This document shows, piece by piece, positions 1 to 6,246 of a DNA stretch of 6,384 bases (positions are counted from its first letter, which is position 1; every line of letters starts with the position of its first letter). The notes under the pieces are model-generated. The model had not been told where the DNA came from, searched no databases, and worked only from the letters and a program-made list of their open reading frames with translations. Position numbers and translations under genes: made by a program. The DNA is taken from NCBI GenBank assembly GCA_002696705.1, contig NZSH01000052.1, positions 14,491-20,874 of the forward strand, written 5' to 3'. Origin of the DNA: Woeseiaceae bacterium (GTDB lineage: Bacteria; Acidobacteriota; Vicinamibacteria; Vicinamibacterales; UBA823).

Positions 1-1410
1 GCGACAGCGTTAAGGACGTTGGCCGTTGACCCGATGGACGTTCTTGCGCTTAATGAGCATTTTTTGATACTTCAAGCTGTCGGTGTAGACGTAACTGCTC
101 TTGATGCGAGGCTTAGTTCCACTTTGAGGGACGACGCCGAGACTTACCTTGAACTTGCCAGCGACTATGGCAACACAGCGCTTTGGGAAGAAGGAATTAC
201 TGTCTTGGAGCGGCTGGTTGCTGCGGAAGTGCCTTTTGCTAGCACCTATCCGTTGGTCCATTACTATCTTGGTTACTTCTACGAACAATCCGGCGATGGG
301 GAAAAGGCGAGGATTGCCTACACTCGGGCTGCCACGATGCCAACCGATTATGGGTTTCCATTCCGCTTGGAGAGCATTGATGTATTGGAACAGGCACTTC
401 TTTTTCAAAACGACGACGATCGGGCACATTATTATTTAGGAAACTTATTGTATGAGATCCAACCTGACCGAGCGATTATCCACTGGGAGCAATCACGGTC
501 CCTGGTCAAGGACTTTTCGACCGTTCATCGAAATCTTGGCTGGGCTTATTATCAGATGCGTGGAGATGTCGATGCGGCGATCGAGAGCTATGAGCAGGCG
601 ATTGCATTGGATGGGGATGATGACACACGCCTCTATGTCGAACTTGATGAATTATACGAGGCAGCGAATACGCCGATTATCAAACGGCTTGATATGGTTT
701 CAGAGAATCTGGAAATCCTTAAGCAGCGAAGTGACAGTCTGCTCCGGGCTTTAATTGTTCAGGTATTGGCTGGCGAATACGGAATGGCTATTGAGGTGCT
801 GGAGACGAACCAGTTCTTTGTAGCTGAAGGAGGAGGGCGAGTTCACAGTGTGTTTGTGGATGCGCATCTCTTGAGAGGATTGGTTAGGTTAACAAATAGT
901 CAGTTTAAGGAAGCGCTAGAAGACTTTAACCGAGCTTCCGAGTATCCAGAAAATTTATCGGTTGCACGTCCAAGCAACGACCGACGTGCGCCACAGGTGG
1001 CGTACTTTACGGGGCTTGCGCATCAAGCGCTAGGTGCGAATGATGAAGCTGCTAAGTATTTTAGACGAGCCGCAGATCAATCAGGGACGAGCCGCTGGTT
1101 GGACACGCAGATCTACCAATCTCTAGCACTCAAGCAATTGGGTGAGGTCGATCAGGCTCGACAAGCGCTTGAGGCCATAACAGCTATCATTGAAGTTCGA
1201 CTTGCTCGTACGGAAGAGGATTTAGACTTCTTTGCGAAATTTGGGACACGCCTTTCCGAGTCAGCCCTTCGCGCAAGAGACCTCTCAGTACTCGGGTTTG
1301 CCCAGTCGGCCCTCGGTTTGTCTGAGGCGGCGGCAGTGAGCCTTGGGAGTGCTGTAGATCTTGATACATCTCAATTATGGGCTCGGCATTACCTTGGAAC
1401 TCTCCCCTAA
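1..1410 (+). CDS. TPR-containing C-terminal part of a DUF5107-family protein (5' end outside window)
   Basis: The frame is open from base 1, so this is most likely the C-terminal ~469 residues of a longer protein; the TTG at 19 is only the first possible start inside the window and is not convincing. The opening residues (ALRTLAVDPMDVLALNE) resemble the repeat that joins the sugar-binding-like domain to the TPR tail in DUF5107 proteins. Helical TPR-like units follow: YPLVHYYLGYFYEQSGD (from 247), RAHYYLGNLLYEI (from 421), TVHRNLGWAYYQMRGDVDAA (from about 520), a VDAHLLRGLVRL unit (from about 856), the family-typical phrase ASEYPENL (about 930-960), then YFTGLAHQALGANDEAAKYF. Known family members are about 1,000 residues, with DUF5107 at the N-terminus and TPRs at the C-terminus; here only the latter is visible. 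No catalytic residues can be named. TPRs normally bind protein partners. The next gene, a stand-alone DUF5107 protein, starts 11 bp after this stop, so a shared transcript and function are likely (inference). Family assignment is fairly sure; molecular function is unknown. Confidence 0.85.
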   Translation, partial: ATALRTLAVDPMDVLALNEHFLILQAVGVDVTALDARLSSTLRDDAETYLELASDYGNTALWEEGITVLERLVAAEVPFASTYPLVHYYLGYFYEQSGDGEKARIAYTRAATMPTDYGFPFRLESIDVLEQALLFQNDDDRAHYYLGNLLYEIQPDRAIIHWEQSRSLVKDFSTVHRNLGWAYYQMRGDVDAAIESYEQAIALDGDDDTRLYVELDELYEAANTPIIKRLDMVSENLEILKQRSDSLLRALIVQVLAGEYGMAIEVLETNQFFVAEGGGRVHSVFVDAHLLRGLVRLTNSQFKEALEDFNRASEYPENLSVARPSNDRRAPQVAYFTGLAHQALGANDEAAKYFRRAADQSGTSRWLDTQIYQSLALKQLGEVDQARQALEAITAIIEVRLARTEEDLDFFAKFGTRLSESALRARDLSVLGFAQSALGLSEAAAVSLGSAVDLDTSQLWARHYLGTLP

Positions 1411-1421
1411 CTATCGGCGAC

Positions 1422-2861
1422 ATGTTCTCCTATTTTCCTGAGTTTGTTACACGCGCCACTACTCGAATCACGACGATAGCTGCAATATTTGTGTTGTGTG
1501 GTACGGGTGGGTATTTATCCGCGAGACCTGCGCAGCTCGGAGACGATATCTTCTTGCTTGACACAATCACGCTAACCATCCCGCAGGTTGACTACGAACC
1601 AGCGGTTTACTACCGCGAAGGAGATCCTTACCCGCACGTTGATTTCCAACAAGTTGATCAGGAACGGATCATTAAGAAAGACCACACTGCTGTGCTGATG
1701 GAAAATCGATATATCAGGTTGATACTGTTACCTGAGATGGGACGAGTCTACTCCTTTGTGTACAAGCCGACCGGCCATGAAACCCTTTGGAGAAATGATG
1801 TGGTCACGGTCGGTGGAGCAGCGAACGACACTGGTTGGTGGCTCTGGATCGGTGGTATCGAGTACACGCTGCCTGGCGATGAACATGGGACCACTTGGGC
1901 GATGCCTTGGTCATGGGAAATCACCGAGGATTCTTCGCTCCGTAAATCCATCCGTATGCAGGTTCTTGAACCAAAGACGGGTCTTCAAGAATCTGTGGAC
2001 GTTTCTATTGTGCGAAACAAGTCTTCTTTTGAGACGAGAATCCGTATTGCAAATACTACAAATCGACAGGTTGAGTACGCACACTGGATCAATCCACAGT
2101 GGGTGCCTGGTGGGCAGAATGTGTTGACCGATCGGACCGAGTTTATAATTCCGACGGATCAAATCTTAATCAATAAGCAGTGGCAGGAGAATTTGGGTCC
2201 GAGTCCACAGGCCTGGCACAACAATCCCCTCAGGTTTATTAGTGGTTGGAACAAAATGGGCGATCTAATGGCCGACGGTCTGACAGGCGGCTTTTACAGC
2301 GCATACTCTCACGATACCCAGGAGGGAATAGTCCGCGTTTTTGATTCCGACAAAACGCCAGGTGTAGATGTCTGGACCTACGGGTACCATCAGGCCCGAA
2401 TTCCAATGAGTTCAAAAGAGCCGGGCGCTGGCTATGTTGAGATGTGGGGTGGGACTAGTCGGACTTATCCAAACGAACGACAGATACTCGCACCTGACGC
2501 CTTCATCGAGTGGACAGAACTGATGTATCCCTACCAGCAAACCCGCGGACTAACCTTTGCTGATGAAGATGTCGCGATCAGTTTTAGGATTGTCCTTGAT
2601 GCGCACCGTGTGATCATTGGTTTATGTCCTGTCAGTGATTGGCAGGAGAGTCTGGAACTTTTAACTGGGTCGGAGGCTGGAGGTAAACCTTTGCGACGTT
2701 GGGATGTAACGGCCTCTCCCGAAACTCCCTTCTTTGTCACAATTAGTCTGGATGGTCTGACAGAGTCTGAACTCAATGAACTCCGCCTTCGAGTGGGTTC
2801 TGAACGAAACGGCTGGAAGATCATCGAAGTCGAAAAGTGGGTTCCAATACCTAACATCTAA
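1422..2861 (+). CDS. Exported DUF5107-domain protein (galactose-mutarotase-like fold)
   Basis: This protein has 479 residues when started at ATG 1422, which lies 11 bp after the upstream stop. An in-frame ATG at 1377 would overlap that gene and put 15 polar residues before the signal sequence, so 1422 is preferred. Residues ~10-35 look like a signal peptide or membrane anchor: arginines, then a hydrophobic stretch (ITTIAAIFVLCGTGGYL), then SARPAQ. The mature part carries DUF5107 hallmarks: ENRYIRLILLPEMGRVYSF (~94-112), WIGGIEYTLPGDEHGTTW (~140-157), HWINPQWVPGG (~225), TPGVDVWTYGY (~312-322) and EMWGGTSRTYPNE followed by an E-W-T-E-L-M-Y-P segment. These domains adopt a supersandwich fold related to aldose 1-epimerases and are thought to bind carbohydrates; no activity is established that I can name. 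There is no TPR tail, unlike the long family members. The C-terminal ~70 residues (after GGKPLRRWDV) look like a small beta-rich extension. It probably acts in the periplasm or at the cell surface (inference). No clear Shine-Dalgarno sequence precedes the start. Confidence 0.85.
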   Translation: MFSYFPEFVTRATTRITTIAAIFVLCGTGGYLSARPAQLGDDIFLLDTITLTIPQVDYEPAVYYREGDPYPHVDFQQVDQERIIKKDHTAVLMENRYIRLILLPEMGRVYSFVYKPTGHETLWRNDVVTVGGAANDTGWWLWIGGIEYTLPGDEHGTTWAMPWSWEITEDSSLRKSIRMQVLEPKTGLQESVDVSIVRNKSSFETRIRIANTTNRQVEYAHWINPQWVPGGQNVLTDRTEFIIPTDQILINKQWQENLGPSPQAWHNNPLRFISGWNKMGDLMADGLTGGFYSAYSHDTQEGIVRVFDSDKTPGVDVWTYGYHQARIPMSSKEPGAGYVEMWGGTSRTYPNERQILAPDAFIEWTELMYPYQQTRGLTFADEDVAISFRIVLDAHRVIIGLCPVSDWQESLELLTGSEAGGKPLRRWDVTASPETPFFVTISLDGLTESELNELRLRVGSERNGWKIIEVEKWVPIPNI

Positions 2862-2908
2862 AAAAACGTTTCTGTATCTGGTGGTTATTGAGATCGACTC
2901 ATTCTTAG

Positions 2909-3634
2909 ATGCCAGAAAAATTTCGAATACCGACACCAGTTTCCTACCTTACCTCGTGCGTTGCGTGGACTACCCATCTTTACACTGCCACAGGGGCCGT
3001 CTTTGCATTGCTGGCACTTCATGCCTTTGTTGCAGGCACACCGCGTGAAGGCTTTCTTTGGCTTTATGCTGCTGTTGTAGTTGACGCCACTGACGGCTGG
3101 CTGGCCCGCTTGGTTAAGGTTGACCAGCGTTTACCGTCGGTCGACGGAGTCCTGCTTGATTCCATAATTGATTACGTCACATTTGTCTTTGTCCCGGCGT
3201 ATTTCGTTTATGCAATCTTATTGGTACCACCTGGCTGGAACGGCCTTTTGGCCAGTGCCATGATTTTGAGTAGTGCATATGGGTTCAGCCACCGGAATGC
3301 GAAGACAGCCGACTATTTTTTTCGAGGTTTTCCATCCTACTGGAACATCGTTGTGTTTTATCTTTATGCTGCCTCGTTACCTCCAAGCATAACTGCAGGA
3401 GTCCTGTTGACGTTGGTTGTAATGGTGTTTATACCCGTAAACTATGTGTATCCGTCGCGTACTCCAACCTTACGTCGACTCACGATTTTTCTCGGTCTCG
3501 TCTGGGCAGCATTGATGCTGTTCTCAATTTGGCAAGTGCCTGAGGTTCGCAGGTGGTTGTTGGTGACGACTCTGTTCTTTCCAACCTATTACGTGCTACT
3601 GTCGTTCAGTCTTTATCGGCGGCGGTTGGACTAA
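2909..3634 (+). CDS. pcs: Phosphatidylcholine synthase (CDP-alcohol phosphatidyltransferase family)
   Basis: This enzyme is expected to condense CDP-diacylglycerol with choline to give phosphatidylcholine and CMP in the inner membrane. The 241 residues match the usual bacterial Pcs length. The CDP-alcohol signature is complete: D59, D62, G63, A66, R67, then G80, D84 and D88, the four aspartates being the metal-binding and catalytic set. The spacing between AR and G is 12 residues, as I recall for Pcs, rather than the 8 of most family members. Other Pcs-like stretches are HLYTATG (23-29), TFVFVPAYF just after the signature, DYFFRGFPSYWN (135-146) and FIPVNYVYPSR (174-184). About eight hydrophobic segments are visible, near 24-43, 50-60, 87-106, 111-125, 144-156, 161-180, 190-207 and 216-234. 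The ATG at 2909 follows an in-frame TAG directly, so no upstream start exists. It lies 47 bp after the DUF5107 gene. The pathway needs free choline; no choline transporter or choline-producing gene is in the window. A family member using another alcohol acceptor is the main alternative. Confidence 0.88.
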   Translation: MPEKFRIPTPVSYLTSCVAWTTHLYTATGAVFALLALHAFVAGTPREGFLWLYAAVVVDATDGWLARLVKVDQRLPSVDGVLLDSIIDYVTFVFVPAYFVYAILLVPPGWNGLLASAMILSSAYGFSHRNAKTADYFFRGFPSYWNIVVFYLYAASLPPSITAGVLLTLVVMVFIPVNYVYPSRTPTLRRLTIFLGLVWAALMLFSIWQVPEVRRWLLVTTLFFPTYYVLLSFSLYRRRLD

Positions 3635-3684
3635 ATTCATTAACTCTTTCCGGTTCTAATGGTGATGAGTATCATCTTGTAACG

Positions 3685-4872
3685 ATGCTTTCTGTTCCAG
3701 ACAAACAAGTTCGTCCAGAGTCACCCTTTGCCAATCAAGTCGTTGTATTTACAGGGAAACTCTCTTCGCTTGGCCGTCGAGAGGCCTGCGACCTGGTGAA
3801 GCGCTTGGGTGGGCAAGTCACAAGTGATGTGACATCTCGTACAACGATGCTGGTTGTGGGCGCTGAAGGTTTTGGGCGTACCAAGTCTAGTCGATTCCTT
3901 GATGTAGATTCTGCGCAGGTGACCGAGAAGAGCAATAAATTGAAACTCGCGGAAACTGCCAATGCGAAGTCACCAGACAGCATAAACATCATTACTGAAG
4001 AAGTCTTTTGCAAACTCAGTGGCGTGCCCTCTTCGGTCGCACTTCGGCAGAAGCTCTATAGTGTGCGAGAAATTCGAGCGCGCTATTCGAATCTGAGAGA
4101 AGATCATCTTCGCTATCTGGAAAAATGCCAGCTGGTTCAAACTGTAGCGCGTACGAACACCGATCGATACTACGGCTTTCGAGATCTTGCCCTCGTCAAA
4201 AAGGTTAGCGTTGATTTAGGGCGCAAAGTGGCGTTTCGGGTAATTGTTCGATCATTAGTTGCAGAACGAGAAGGTCAATTAACGTTCGATTTCCAAGGCG
4301 GATTAAACACTCACAGTCAACCAGCAAAAGTCGTAACGTTAGCGAAAGGGTCATTGCAGTCGGTGACAGATTCTGACGTGGGACGGGTTGATTCTTCCTC
4401 GATGCATTCTCAAACTGTCTTGGCAGCTCGGTATTTCACTGAAGGAGCTCGCCTCGACGAAGGTAATACGGTTGACAAGGAGAAAGCTTGTAAGGCGTAT
4501 CGTCAAGCGCTCATGCTTGATCCAAATTTAGTTCCAGCGCTCGTGAACCTGGCAAATCTTCACTACGCTCAAGACAAGTTTATCGAGTCACAGGCAATCT
4601 ATGAACGTGCGATTAATCTTGATCCGGGCTGTTTTGAGGCGTATTTCAACCTTGGGAACATTCATCACGATTTGGGGCGGTTCACCGAGGCGAATACCTG
4701 TTACGAAGCTGCCGTGCGACTCAATCCTGACTACGCCGACACGCATTTTTATCTAGCAGTCACTCTTGAGCAATTGGGACGCTCACAAGATGCCAAACCG
4801 CACTGGCAGGCCTACCGGACTTTAGCTCCGAACGGCGAGTGGTTTGAGCTGGCTTTGGAATTTAGCGAATGA
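3685..4872 (+). CDS. BRCT - MerR-type HTH - TPR fusion protein
   Basis: The protein has 395 residues from ATG 3685. The reading frame stays open upstream to a GTG at 3553, but that start would overlap the preceding gene by 82 bp and add a 44-residue N-terminus that reads like out-of-frame pcs sequence, so ATG 3685, the first start after the pcs stop, is chosen. Three domains are visible. (1) Residues ~15-112 form a BRCT domain of the DNA-ligase/RFC type: VVVFTGKLSSLGRREACDLV, then LGGQVTSDVTSRTTMLVVG, an extended loop, SNKLKLAETAN and IITEEVFCKL. (2) Residues ~123-200 form a MerR-like winged HTH: YSVREIRARYSNLREDHLRYL, a polar turn, then YYGFRDLALVKKV, followed by a helical stretch ending in LTFDF. 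(3) After a 40-residue polar linker, residues ~246-380 carry three to four TPRs (ALMLDPNLVPALVNLANLHY; AINLDPGCFEAYFNLGNIHH; AAVRLNPDYADTHFYLAVTL), closing with W-x-x-Y-R-T-L-A-P-N. BRCT domains bind phosphopeptides or DNA ends, HTHs bind DNA and TPRs bind proteins, so a nucleoid-associated adaptor or regulator is possible (inference). No catalytic domain is present. Its stop is 12 bp from the stop of the convergent infA. Confidence 0.85.
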   Translation: MLSVPDKQVRPESPFANQVVVFTGKLSSLGRREACDLVKRLGGQVTSDVTSRTTMLVVGAEGFGRTKSSRFLDVDSAQVTEKSNKLKLAETANAKSPDSINIITEEVFCKLSGVPSSVALRQKLYSVREIRARYSNLREDHLRYLEKCQLVQTVARTNTDRYYGFRDLALVKKVSVDLGRKVAFRVIVRSLVAEREGQLTFDFQGGLNTHSQPAKVVTLAKGSLQSVTDSDVGRVDSSSMHSQTVLAARYFTEGARLDEGNTVDKEKACKAYRQALMLDPNLVPALVNLANLHYAQDKFIESQAIYERAINLDPGCFEAYFNLGNIHHDLGRFTEANTCYEAAVRLNPDYADTHFYLAVTLEQLGRSQDAKPHWQAYRTLAPNGEWFELALEFSE

Positions 4873-4884
4873 AGCAGATTTGGG

Positions 4885-5103
4885 TCAGCGAGCACGAAAG
4901 GTAATGATTCCGCGAGCTGGGTCATACGGTGATACACCTACCGTGACGCGGTCGCCAGGGACTACTCTTATTCGGAAGCGACGCATTCGACCACTTAACT
5001 GTGCCAACACTTCGTGTCCTGCGTCCGACTGAACACGATACAAGCCGCCACTATGCACTGCGCTGACAGTGCCCTGCACATCGAGTAGGTCTTCTTTGCT
5101 CAT
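4885..5103 (-). CDS. infA: Translation initiation factor IF-1
   Basis: The protein is 72 residues, exactly the usual IF-1 length, when started at the ATG whose complement is CAT 5101-5103 (MSKEDLLDVQGTV). The frame continues upstream to another ATG at 5145, adding 14 residues, but canonical IF-1 begins with M-[AS]-K-E-[DE], so the shorter form is chosen. The single S1-type OB fold is recognisable throughout: QGTV, YRV, GHEVLAQLSGRMRR, IRVVPGDRVTV, SPYDPARG and a C-terminal FRAR. IF-1 binds the ribosomal A site on the 30S subunit and assists IF-2 and IF-3 in initiation. One small departure from E. coli IF-1 is that the final G-R-I strand reads G-I-I here. The gene stands alone: no secY, map, rpmJ or rpsM is near, whereas infA usually lies in the spc/alpha ribosomal cluster or next to cell-division or protease genes. 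It converges with the BRCT-HTH-TPR gene across 12 bp, and its promoter must lie in the gap to the right. No strong Shine-Dalgarno sequence is visible. Confidence 0.95.
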   Translation of the reverse strand: MSKEDLLDVQGTVSAVHSGGLYRVQSDAGHEVLAQLSGRMRRFRIRVVPGDRVTVGVSPYDPARGIITFRAR

Positions 5104-5395
5104 CCGTTCATCAAGTTTTGCATAAGGTGAGGCAATCTGCAACATTCCTAATAAATTAACCTCGGCTGGTGATAGAAGTAAGCGCCTAGGTTCAATTATC
5201 TTCTGTTACGTATTAGAACAGTGAGTTGGAAGGCAGGACTGCATTATGATGTATAAACAGTGGCGTGCTTCAGGTGAATGTCTGGTTACTATCATTTTGA
5301 ATTTTGTTTTGCGGTCACTAGTAGATACCATCGTTGAATGCGAATAATACCGATAACCTTAAAAAACTGTTTGTCTAACCAGTCCTCATAGAACG
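5104..5395. other. Divergent intergenic region between infA and the PLDc_N-TPR gene
   Basis: These 292 bp separate the 5' ends of infA (minus strand) and the membrane-TPR gene (plus strand), so promoters for both are expected here. I looked for paired -35 and -10 boxes on both strands and found only weak matches with poor spacing, so none is annotated. No convincing hairpin, tandem repeat or RNA gene was seen. The part from about 5290 to 5375 is AT-rich. One short open frame (5246-5347, 33 codons) has an AGGA seven bases before its ATG but no recognisable product; it is treated as a candidate only. Confidence 0.6.
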
Positions 5396-6232
5396 ATGAG
5401 TCCTTTTATTATTTTGCTGGCGATTCTGAATTTCGGTTTTCAATTCTGGGCAATTAGTGACTGTCTACGGCAGCGCAGAAATTGGCTCTGGATTCTAGCA
5501 GTCTTGTTTTTAGGTCCACTCGGCGCACTTGGCTACATGATTAGCGAGCTTTTAAGAGGGCGACGATTCGGTCCATTACAGTTGCCAGAAGGGTACGTCG
5601 ACGACAAGCGAAAATACGTTGAGCAGAGCTGGCAGGAAAATCTAACAAAAAAACATCCTGACGTAGAGCGGCCCGTGGATGATGAGCGCTTTATTCAGCT
5701 TGAGAAGGACATAGCAACCAATCCTGCTCCTGCACTCATATTTGAACTTGCAGATCTCCATGCGCAGAATGGCGACATGGAAAAGGCCGTAACTTATTAC
5801 CGTCGTGGACTTGAGCGTGACCAGGAGGATATATATGCCAGATATCGTTTGGGGAAGGCACTTGCGACTTTAGGTCGACACGCGGAAGCTGTAGTGCATT
5901 TGAATCAGGTGTACGAAACTGATCCTAAGCATGATTATGGGATGGCAACTGAAGCCCTGGCGGATGCTCTTCTAGCATCTGGACAGGATGCTGCGGCATG
6001 CGATCGATATGAAGAAGTGACACGCACCTCGTCTCGGTCTCGTCCCATGTTTCAATTTGCTACGCTTCTCGACAAACAAGGTCGGCGAGATGAAGCGCTG
6101 CAGATCATGCAAGAGATTGTTGAGCAGGAGAGTTCGCTTCCGAGCTACGTGCTGTCTTCCGAACAGCCATGGATCGAACAGGCACAACAGTACCTTGAAA
6201 CCCAAGAGCGAGATCAACTTGTTAAAGATTAA
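5396..6232 (+). CDS. Membrane-anchored TPR protein with a PLDc_N-like N-terminal domain
   Basis: The protein has 278 residues. ATG 5396 is the first start codon after an in-frame TAA at 5360, although no Shine-Dalgarno sequence is obvious. The N-terminus has two transmembrane helices, ~4-20 (FIILLAILNFGFQFWAI) and ~30-50 (WLWILAVLFLGPLGALGYMI), separated by a short basic polar turn (SDCLRQRRN) and followed by basic residues RGRR. This pattern, with a W-x-W start and PLGAL-Y in the second helix, resembles the PLDc_N membrane module known from the N-termini of cardiolipin synthases. No phospholipase D HKD motif follows. A charged linker (~60-108) leads to about four TPR units: ALIFELADLHAQNGDMEKAV (~113-132), ARYRLGKALATLGRHAEAVV (~148-167), a third at ~183-208 and MFQFATLLDKQGRRDEAL (~218-235). 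The soluble part is probably a scaffold on one face of the inner membrane (inference); the basic residues in the turn and after helix 2 leave the topology unclear. No enzymatic role is evident. Its stop lies 14 bp from the stop of the convergent gene at the right edge. Confidence 0.82.
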   Translation: MSPFIILLAILNFGFQFWAISDCLRQRRNWLWILAVLFLGPLGALGYMISELLRGRRFGPLQLPEGYVDDKRKYVEQSWQENLTKKHPDVERPVDDERFIQLEKDIATNPAPALIFELADLHAQNGDMEKAVTYYRRGLERDQEDIYARYRLGKALATLGRHAEAVVHLNQVYETDPKHDYGMATEALADALLASGQDAAACDRYEEVTRTSSRSRPMFQFATLLDKQGRRDEALQIMQEIVEQESSLPSYVLSSEQPWIEQAQQYLETQERDQLVKD

Positions 6233-6246
6233 TATGAAGACTTGAT

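Noticed and set aside
1377..1421. ATG at 1377 as start of the exported DUF5107 gene
   Set aside because: It overlaps the upstream gene and adds 15 residues ahead of the signal sequence; ATG 1422 gives a normal signal-peptide N-terminus.
1480..1510. Possible lipobox cysteine (FVLC-G) in the exported DUF5107 protein
   Set aside because: The residue before the cysteine is leucine, not G/A/S, so it does not fit the lipobox consensus; a plain signal peptide or anchor is more likely.
1748..2162. Minus-strand and alternate-frame open stretches inside the DUF5107 gene
   Set aside because: They are antisense or frame-shifted shadows of a strong coding region, with no domain signal.
2776..3048. Plus-strand open frame spanning the DUF5107/pcs junction
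   Set aside because: It overlaps the coding ends of two well-supported genes in another frame, and its translation is low in recognisable motifs.
3553..3684. GTG at 3553 as start of the BRCT-HTH-TPR gene
   Set aside because: It would overlap the pcs coding end by 82 bp and add 44 residues unrelated to BRCT; ATG 3685 is the first start after the pcs stop and fits the domain boundary.
5104..5145. Extended 86-residue infA from the ATG at 5145
   Set aside because: IF-1 is normally about 72 residues beginning M-[AS]-K-E; the AGGA near 5145 touches the ATG, leaving no usable spacing.
5220..5350. Promoter-like boxes (TTGGAA with TATGAT; TTGAAT with TAGTAG) before the TPR gene
   Set aside because: Spacers are 13 and 16 bp and the second -10 is a poor match; neither pair is good enough to annotate.
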